A program made the translations under genes and the position numbers. Shown piece by piece: positions 57,513-64,000 of a stretch of DNA of 64,000 bases (position 1 is the stretch's first letter; each line of letters begins with the position of its first letter). A model generated the notes under the pieces. It searched no databases, had not been told where the DNA came from, and saw nothing but the letters and a program-made list of their open reading frames with translations. The DNA is taken from contig NC_080671.1 in assembly GCF_030247195.1 (NCBI RefSeq), positions 10,803,343-10,867,342 of the forward strand. The letters run 5' to 3'. Source of the stretch: Topomyia yanbarensis. Taxonomy: Eukaryota; Arthropoda; Insecta; Diptera; Culicidae.

Positions 57513-59280
57513 TAACATTCTCTACTTAGTAATCGCTAGCTAATTGAACGTCGTTATAAAAATTCAAATTTATTTTTATTAAATATAATTATTCAAAATA
57601 AAAAGATTTTCAAAATTTATGTGAAAAAGGGGCACAAAAACAGTATTTCAAAAATGGGATGGGAAAGACGGACACCTGCCATGGGTAATATGAAACCGGG
57701 CCTAAGATTCTCATATCCTTTCATTGAACGATGAATCCCACTGGATTCACTTTCTTTTTTTGCTGTCTCCTTCATTACTAAATACATACAAAGCAAAACA
57801 AAAAAGACTGGCTTCTTCTTTCGATTCTATGAAATCGTGTAGCAGAAGCAGCGACTTTCGTACCAAAATTCAATCTCGTTTTAATTTTAAATCAGCAATT
57901 TTGATATTCATTTTAATTTCCACCAAATGAAACGTGCATCATAGAACTGCAACTAGAACGCGGCAACAACGGGAAATATACACACCAATAGTACTTCAGT
58001 CGTCCAATATCATCGCTAGCTTCTAATTCCAGGAAATTGAACAACGACAAGTGGATATCGTTAATAGTGTATTTTAGTTCGCCCAGCACTACGTTCAATA
58101 TCGAAGGGTCTAATGTTGCTCTCAATCTCAAAGCGAAAACGAGTGTGCGTGGGAAATAATGAAACTAATCTTACTCGTATGCTTTGTCCTAGGCCGTTGT
58201 CTCATTTTCGTTTTTGCAAAGTTCCGATGCTTTAGAAAGTAGCGTCGCTGTCTCGTCATTTTCGCCTGATTTTGGCAAATGAAAAAACATTTTTCGACTC
58301 TGATAAGAACATACGGCATTGATAACGGTGAACATAGGACAAGGTGAGATTGAAACGCTTCTCGAACAATAAATGTTGTTTTCTGTTGGTACATCACAAT
58401 CTAGTGAAAATAAAAAAGCCCAAGAGTATGCAACTTGACGGCATTCTGGTTTGCATTCGCGGAATAAATATGTCCATCTTTTCCAACCGTACTGTGTCCA
58501 TCGTACCCAACATGACACCACATTTTAAAAATGTTGCTAAATCATGAACACCTTAATTCCTGGTCTTTCAACAGTCAAGTGCTAAATAGCCAGTACATCA
58601 TATAAACCTAAAAATATTTTCCAAGATCAACAATTTTCAGGTTTAAATCGTTGTTTTCTGGTTTTAAAAAAATTATATCCGCTAGCGCGCCCTTAAAAAA
58701 AATTGGTTTTGATTAAATATCTGATAATTCTGGTATTAGATAACAGTATCTTTCGAAATCATTTGAATTCTTCATTCATTCAACTGATTTTTTCATTTTA
58801 TGAGAAACACAATTTGTCCATCTTATCCACAGTGTCCGTCTTCGACGCAGTTCCCCTACAATTTAATATATTCTTTGTTTACTATTACTAATAAAAGTTG
58901 AGTATTTTCGGAATGGGGTTTATAACCTCAGCAATATGAGTATTTTCAGAATGGGAAAACTATGTAGTAGATGGAGTAGAGTGGCAGTTATTTTTGCGAT
59001 GTTAAAATTTTGCCCATCGCCGGTCAAAAAATAAATCATGCTATCAAAAAAAAAATTTGGCAAATTTGAGCGAAATGGGAGCATTTCAACGCGTGCCCCA
59101 AAGCGATTGAAGTTTTATATGGGAAATACATGTATTCGAAAATTCGTAGCTTTTTTTTTTCAATTCTGAAATTTGGTAGAGTTTGAGCATACTATGAAAG
59201 GGTATAGGTTGGCAAAGCTGTATTATCGTGCAACATGAGGCCAATCTATGTCGCCATTCACCTATGATACAGAACTCCTA
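57513..59280. other. Unassigned; contains one MITE-like end
   Basis: At 58828-58858 GTGTCCGTCTTCGACGCAGTTCCCCTA resembles 11575-11606 (GTGTCCGTCTTACCCACAGTTCCCCTA), probably the right end of a TAGGGGA-type MITE family. No left partner found. Overlapping frames at 57724-58521 are unrecognised. Confidence 0.4.
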
Positions 59281-59396
59281 TCCCGTTTTTGCTTAAACTT
59301 GGGACTGGGTCGGGTTCTATCCCCAACCGCTCTCAATTCGTTCACTTTGACAGGTTGACGGATTGAAGCCTGTCTCAGTTTCGTTTCGAGCGGGAG
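59281..59396. mobile_element. Small inverted-end element related to 4197-4275
   Basis: The ends TCCCGTTTTTGCTTAAACTTGG and ..TCAGTTTCGTTTCGAGCGGGA are imperfect inverted repeats, and the core GGGTCGGGTTCTATCCCCAACC matches the 4.2-kb hairpin. Probably a second member of that small MITE family. Confidence 0.55.
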
Positions 59397-60559
59397 TGGC
59401 ATTAGTGAAGATCGTCTAGGATCTGTGGTCGTATGCTGACAGGGAAGGGGGACAAACAACGCGCGCGCGAGACGGCTAGTGTATCCGTCTAGCAGAGTGA
59501 ATCTTTTGGTATAGTTAGTGGTTATTTTGGCAGCTAAAAATTATTTCTTGATTTTCTTTTGTATGTTCGGTTTGTATACAACCTTCGATTAATATTTTAT
59601 CTCAATAAATAGATATTCGGAAATCAGCCCCAATAAGACTTCAATCTGACTAGTATCAATGACCAAGGATCAATACGTACTGAAAATTCGCGGTGTCTGT
59701 TTTTTTATGAATCTAATTTCGAGTTCCGTTATTGATAATAAGCCCGTGCATCAGGTTAACGATCTTTTGTATTTCCCGTCAATATTCGATATTATCGTTC
59801 GTATTTCACAAATAATCCGATTTGGAAAATACTAAACACTTTCCTTGATTTATAACATCTCGAGCTATTATAACTCTGTCTGTACAACGTGTCACTCGGT
59901 AGTTTTCAACCCAATAAATATATCGTAGAGAAGGAATTAGTGATTTTTGCCGCAATAAATAGTGATCCGGCCGATTACGCAGATAAGATTAGCTTTCCTA
60001 GGCAATGCTCCCACGGTCGGCTGTGGGGAGCTCAAATTGTTTTTGTTTAGAAAACAGGATACTCTCGGTAGCCGGCTACCCTGAGTTTAAAAAGAACGAA
60101 AAACTAAATAAGATCTTTTCTTTACGAGTGATCGTGTACTCTAAAACCAACCAAACTACTACCTAATAAACCATGCTTTACAGGTCGCATCGCTTGCTTG
60201 GAGCGAATCCTAGACCTTATACCCTTCCAAACGACCAACTCCGCGACACCTATAGAAGAGCCTGATGAGTCGTCTACCTTCCGTTAAGTAGGTGGAGCAT
60301 CAACACTTCCCGCCTACCTTATCCTTTATCCTTCCCCGTGTACGTTGGAGATGGGGGCGGCCGGCAATGATGGCAATCATGCTGTTGAGGTTTTAATATG
60401 GGACGGATTAGTATGAATTATTACTTACCACTTCCTAAGCAACTCTTATTAGATAATCAACAGTCAAACATGATGAAGTCAGTGTACAATCCGCCAAAAT
60501 CATCGTCACTACTTAATGCAACGCAACTATGAAAGGGATAGATATAGTGATGATATGGT
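59397..60559. other. Unassigned; possible element UTR at 60.0-60.4 kb
   Basis: 60170-60410 (CATCGCTTGCTTGG, CTCCGCGACACCTATAGAAG, GTGTACGTTGGAGATGGG) has the style of repeated mosquito LINE untranslated regions, but there is no second copy here to prove it. No gene. Confidence 0.3.
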
Positions 60560-60910
60560 TATAGAAAATTTTGCTCAACCGAAAGTCGCTATCTTTGCCT
60601 TCACAATGACGTCACTCATCGATTTCCATCATCTACTCGTCTATATTGTTCCAAAAATACTCATTTTGTTAGGGTTATCGAGATAATCGCTCAACCGGAT
60701 GCTGCCATCTTCGATCTCAAAATGGCGCCAAACACCAATTTCTATCATCTACTCATCAAGTACATCCCAAAAACACCCATACTGATGGTGTTATCGAGAA
60801 TGTTACTCTGTCGCAATCTTGGATTTTAAAACCGTTCCAAATATCCATTTTCATTATCCGCTTGTCAAGCCTGTTCTAAAAACACTTGTATTATTACGTT
60901 ATATTCATTA
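60560..60910 (+). repeat. Diverged tandem repeat, three ~110-120-bp units
   Basis: Units share GC.ATCTTCGAT.TCAAAATG, CC.ATTTC.ATCATCTACTC, TCCCAAAAACAC and GTGTTATCGAGA words at about 60590, 60700 and 60815. No coding conservation is obvious. Confidence 0.65.
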
Positions 60911-61645
60911 AATTTTGGAACTGCTTTGACGAAACGAATTGAAATAAGAATGTGAATTTATGTTGCCTCTGAAAAATAAGATCATTACATGTACTTTTCA
61001 TTTCACGAGAATTTTTGTAATAGGAGGGGGCTACCTGGAATCAAAAAGGGAGTAACCCAAAATTCGTATGCCCTTTCCTTATCTTTTGTATTAGAGTTAT
61101 GGTATCAATCAAATCAATTTGAATTCCTTTTTCCGCCAGTAAGCTGTGCGTCGTTTGTTTTTGACTCACGTTTTCTTGGTATTGGGGAATCGCATGTTCC
61201 CGCAAACATTAACTCCTTTGTGCTCAGATTAGAATAATTGCTCACTCCACAAAGATATCGTTGGTGAAAAACTTCACTTTCCACTCAAAGGTTCTTGGGT
61301 TGTTCTAGCCTTCTGTATTGCTATGAAGCCAAATTTCGTCAATAATGTCCCTCATCACCAAATCAATCCAGATACAGGGTAAGGTAAACCTTGGTTTCGA
61401 TGCACGAACATGTACAGATGAAAGCCTTCCAATTTATGCCCTCAGCAAAAGTTTTTTGGAGTGATCTTTTCTATAACTTTGGCGAAAATATCTATGATAT
61501 AAATTTTGTTTTATCCTAGTGGACATGTTCTTGTTCTTGATAAATGCGTAGAGCTCGTCTATCCTCTTCTTGAGCTCCGTCACATTAGGCCTGCCTAGCT
61601 GCAATCCTTCTAGAGGTGTGCTTTGGTGTGAACGGTTTCAGATCA
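60911..61645. other. Unassigned sequence
   Basis: The plus frame 60989-61237 is unrecognised. No repeats seen. Confidence 0.35.
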
Positions 61646-62036
61646 ATTGACCGAAAGCCATTTTGTCAAATGCCGTTTGGTCGAAAGGGCAATTTGGCCG
61701 ATTGGGTAATTTAACCGAATGCCGTTATGCCCAATTGCAATTGGCCGAATGGTAATTGGCTGAATGGCAATTGGCCGAATGGCAATTGGCGGAATGGCAA
61801 TTGGCCGAATGGCAATTGGCCGAATGGCAATTGGCCGAATGGCAATTGGCCGAATGGCAATTGGCCGAATGGCAATTGGCCGAATGGTAATTGGCCGAAT
61901 GGCAATTGGCCGAATGGCAATTGGCCGAATGGCAATTGGCCGAATGGCAATTGGCCGAATGGCAATTGGCCGAATGGCAATTGGCCGAATGGCAATTGGC
62001 CGAATGGCAATTGGCCGAATGACAATTGGCCGAACC
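61646..62036 (+). repeat. 15-bp minisatellite, six-frame-open
   Basis: 20 in-register copies of a 15-bp unit (GGCAATTGGCCGAAT) fill about 61739-62036 with a handful of substitutions and no indels. More diverged relatives extend left to 61646. As 15 is divisible by three and the consensus has no stop in any frame, frames of 101-161 codons appear on both strands (for example repeated NGNWP, AIGRM, FGQLP and IRPIA). These are not supported as genes. Confidence 0.95.
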
Positions 62037-62156
62037 AGAACCTGCAGCCAGATGTTGTGCAGAACATAATGAGTGGAATTAAACGCAAGGTGCGAGTGTA
62101 CGGTTATGGTATTGAAGTTGAATGACATAAATATGTCAAAGGCTTACTAATGGGTT

Positions 62157-62519
62157 CTATTTTATTGCCTGAAAGTTTGAAAAAGATCGGTCCTCTAAGT
62201 AATTTTCTACAGCGTTTTTTCCGTGTTCCAATTTCATGTGGGACACTCTTAGCCCATCTATCAGCTCATGAAACTGCTCGACATATGTTAAGATCCCACT
62301 ACTTTTGGCAATCACGAAACTTTCATGTGAGTTTGAAACCACGTCCTGTTTGGGACATTTGACTTTAACGTGTAATGCAGCAATTCCTGCTCCATCCGCC
62401 GTCGTCGATAGGGACTCGACAGTGATCCGCAACGATTTTAACGTCTCACGTTGTTTCTGTTGTCGGCTGCTACAACAGCTTTTGTCGCAATGAATGAGGT
62501 TTAATTGGGTCACCTCCAT
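62157..62519 (-). other. Unrecognised 120-codon open frame
   Basis: The frame MEVTQLNLIHCDKSCCSSRQ onward is mildly Cys/Ser- and Leu-rich and predicted helical in its C-terminal half. It lies downstream, in the same orientation, of the BEL gag fragment and could be part of that element. No motif allows a call. Confidence 0.25.
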
Positions 62520-62869
62520 CTCTTCTGGTTATCCATCGCCTTTATTGTAGGTGAAATTTTGAAGCGCCCCGTCATTTGGTTATTCTAGCTCACTTTTATA
62601 CAGAGGCTGCACTTGGGTTGCATCGTGCAGTCTCTTGCAATGTGTTCCCACAGGAAAGGATCTCTCAATTTGTTAGCTAACTCTAGTAACAGCTTTAAAT
62701 CGATACATAGAAAGATAATACAAGAAAACTGAAAAGCCACTCTACCTGAAAATATAGAAAAAACCCATGAGCTTTTGAAGAGAGCCATATTGTTTATTCC
62801 GCCAAATTTGACTCAATTTGATAGTTTTATAACTTTGTAGAACGTTATGTAGTGATATCGACGGCAATT

Positions 62870-63251
62870 TTAGACCCCTGATTGCGGAAGGACCCCGAGG
62901 GAGTGAATTTTGGAGTAGCGATTCATTAGGAATAACGGGAGTGGGTAATTTGGAAATTAGGCCAGCTTTTATTTTAAAAAACTGTCTCTCAAACGAGGAT
63001 CTGTGCTCTACATTAGCAGCCATACCTTCTGCGCTGGTCTCCAGCTCCTCTAGCGTAAATTGCACTTCTTCTAGTTCTCGTCGAATCTCGTTGAGGTCCT
63101 CCATGCGCAGTGCCACCTCGAACCTGTCCCGTTCCTCGTCGAAGGTGTCTAGAAATTCCATAGCTCGACTCAGAGCGATGTCAGCGTCGATCGTCGCACC
63201 GTAGCACGGTGCTTCTTCGTATAGTCCTCCATCGCAGCAGGTCAATGTCAC
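62870..63251 (-). pseudogene. BEL/Pao gag N-terminal fragment
   Basis: AMEFLDTFDEERDRFEVALR, LEEVQFTLEELE, then FKIKAGLISKLP and GLKLPSISL match the N-terminal helical region and the start of the gag domain in BEL/Pao elements, where a P.F.G-type segment should follow. Homology stops at SISL (about 62855) and continues into unrelated codons, so the element is truncated there. The first start-like codon is GTG; the native ATG is uncertain. Confidence 0.75.
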
Positions 63252-63489
63252 CTGACACCAATCAATGAAGCACCGTATGTTCTGGGAAAGTTGAGACCCG
63301 GTAGATCCGATGGATAAAAAAAATCGAATTAATAACCTTAATAATGCTTAAATATGCCTTGTATAAAATAATTCAGGAACCTGGAGTACTAACGACGGCT
63401 GCAAGCGAGTTTCAGTATAAGGTCACTTGGCGAGGAAAATCTTCACAATAACTGTTTTATATTTGGAGGGCTTCGTATTCAATTGCTAG

Positions 63490-64000
63490 CTAATAGCAAA
63501 TGTCGATTGTGTCCAAACGTGGCTTGGTTTCCCGGATTGGGACTGACGGCGATAACTATAGCAGGAAGAACTCCAAAGTTCTGATGATCGGCAAAAACTC
63601 GAAAGGAAAAATAAACTAAAGAGTACCTGGGTTTACAGGCTATGGAGTTGGAATTACAATTACCTGACGCCTATTTAAAGTAGGCGTTGTATTTGATTAA
63701 TCTTCAATAGCGATCAGCTATGGCGCTCATACACGGCTTGGTCTCTCGAACTGGGAATGGCTGCTGTCCTTTTAGCAAGTGGCGGCTTGGTAGGTACCTC
63801 AAAGTTCTCGGCGATGGCAAACACTCGAAATAGAAATCGGGAATCTAAAGGGCATCTGGTGTAACAGCACGAGGCGCTGGAAACATATTTACCTGACACC
63901 TATTTGTAATAGGCCTTGTATTATAATAGCAAACAGCGATGGCGCCCAAGCGTGGCGTGGCTCCCTGGAACTGGAATGGCGGCAAACAACGGCGTCGAAT
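63490..64000 (-). repeat. ~226-bp tandem repeat running off the window
   Basis: Two units and part of a third are present. Shared words include GGCGATAA/GGCGATGGC..AAAACTCGAAA, TTACCTGAC.CCTATTT and GCGATGGCGC..AGCGTGGC at an offset of about 224-227 bp. On the minus strand each unit contains TCAGGTAA, a good 5' splice-donor match. It lies upstream of the BEL gag fragment and may be its 5' region. The minus frame 63714-63899 is one unit. Confidence 0.65.

Noticed and set aside
61739..62036. CRISPR-like array
   Set aside because: Head-to-tail repeat without spacers in a eukaryotic context.
61643..62128. 161-residue minus frame and 132-residue plus frame as proteins
   Set aside because: Both are consequences of a 15-bp repeat without stops; flanks have no coding signal.

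Overview
The window looks like an intergenic or intronic stretch of a large, AT-rich, repeat-laden insect genome. A culicine (Aedes-type) mosquito fits best: the mobile elements include a mariner-like ITmD37E transposon, BEL/Pao and gypsy LTR-element fragments, non-LTR retrotransposons whose ORF1 carries a zinc knuckle, tRNA-derived SINEs and many small hAT-, piggyBac- and TA-type MITEs. I found no intact host protein-coding gene. Species assignment is inference from family resemblance.

Layout. 1-10 kb: AT-rich dispersed repeats, a 34-bp-arm hairpin (1375-1450), an inverted-repeat element (3111-4168), a 1-kb dispersed repeat (about 5.0-5.96 kb), two SINE copies (7.06-7.65 kb) and a gypsy reverse transcriptase scrap (7914-8222, minus). 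10-18 kb: a TTAA-flanked piggyBac-like MITE (10159-10677), a hAT-like element (11443-12314), a fold-back element (13943-14300), a second hAT MITE (16449-16749) and a broken copy of an ORF1-only retroposon (16939-18047, minus). 18.5-24.5 kb: a Jockey/CR1-type LINE on the minus strand, with endonuclease, reverse transcriptase and a (TAAA)n tail, split by a 2.2-kb piggyBac-like insertion. 25-33 kb: another ORF1 fragment, a 116-bp TTAA MITE, and a 3.6-kb BEL/Pao retrotransposon (minus) that lacks RNase H and integrase.

35.3-39.5 kb is a decayed replication-dependent histone locus: an H4 pseudogene, two H2B remnants that keep their TATA boxes and 3' stem-loops, and two H3 remnants on the minus strand. 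The H2B/H3 part is duplicated in tandem, and the second H3 holds a 284-bp hAT MITE with an 8-bp target duplication. 41 kb has a 926-bp TA-flanked MITE. At 44.1-45.9 kb the best copy of the ORF1-only retroposon (338-residue frame) sits between two ~290-bp direct repeats that abut its two ends. 46.5-47.7 kb repeats the 5-kb dispersed element. 50.7-51.0 kb is a nearly perfect fold-back MITE. 53-54 kb holds LINE fragments. 56.2-57.5 kb is a complete-ended ITmD37E transposon with a frameshifted transposase. 61.6-62.0 kb is a 15-bp minisatellite. 62.7-64 kb has a BEL gag fragment followed by a tandem repeat that leaves the window.

The most interesting items are the ORF1-only retroposon with its very long flanking repeats, the piggyBac-like insertion whose removal restores a LINE reading frame, and the dying histone repeat. 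The elements do not act together as a pathway; they record nested insertions and decay.
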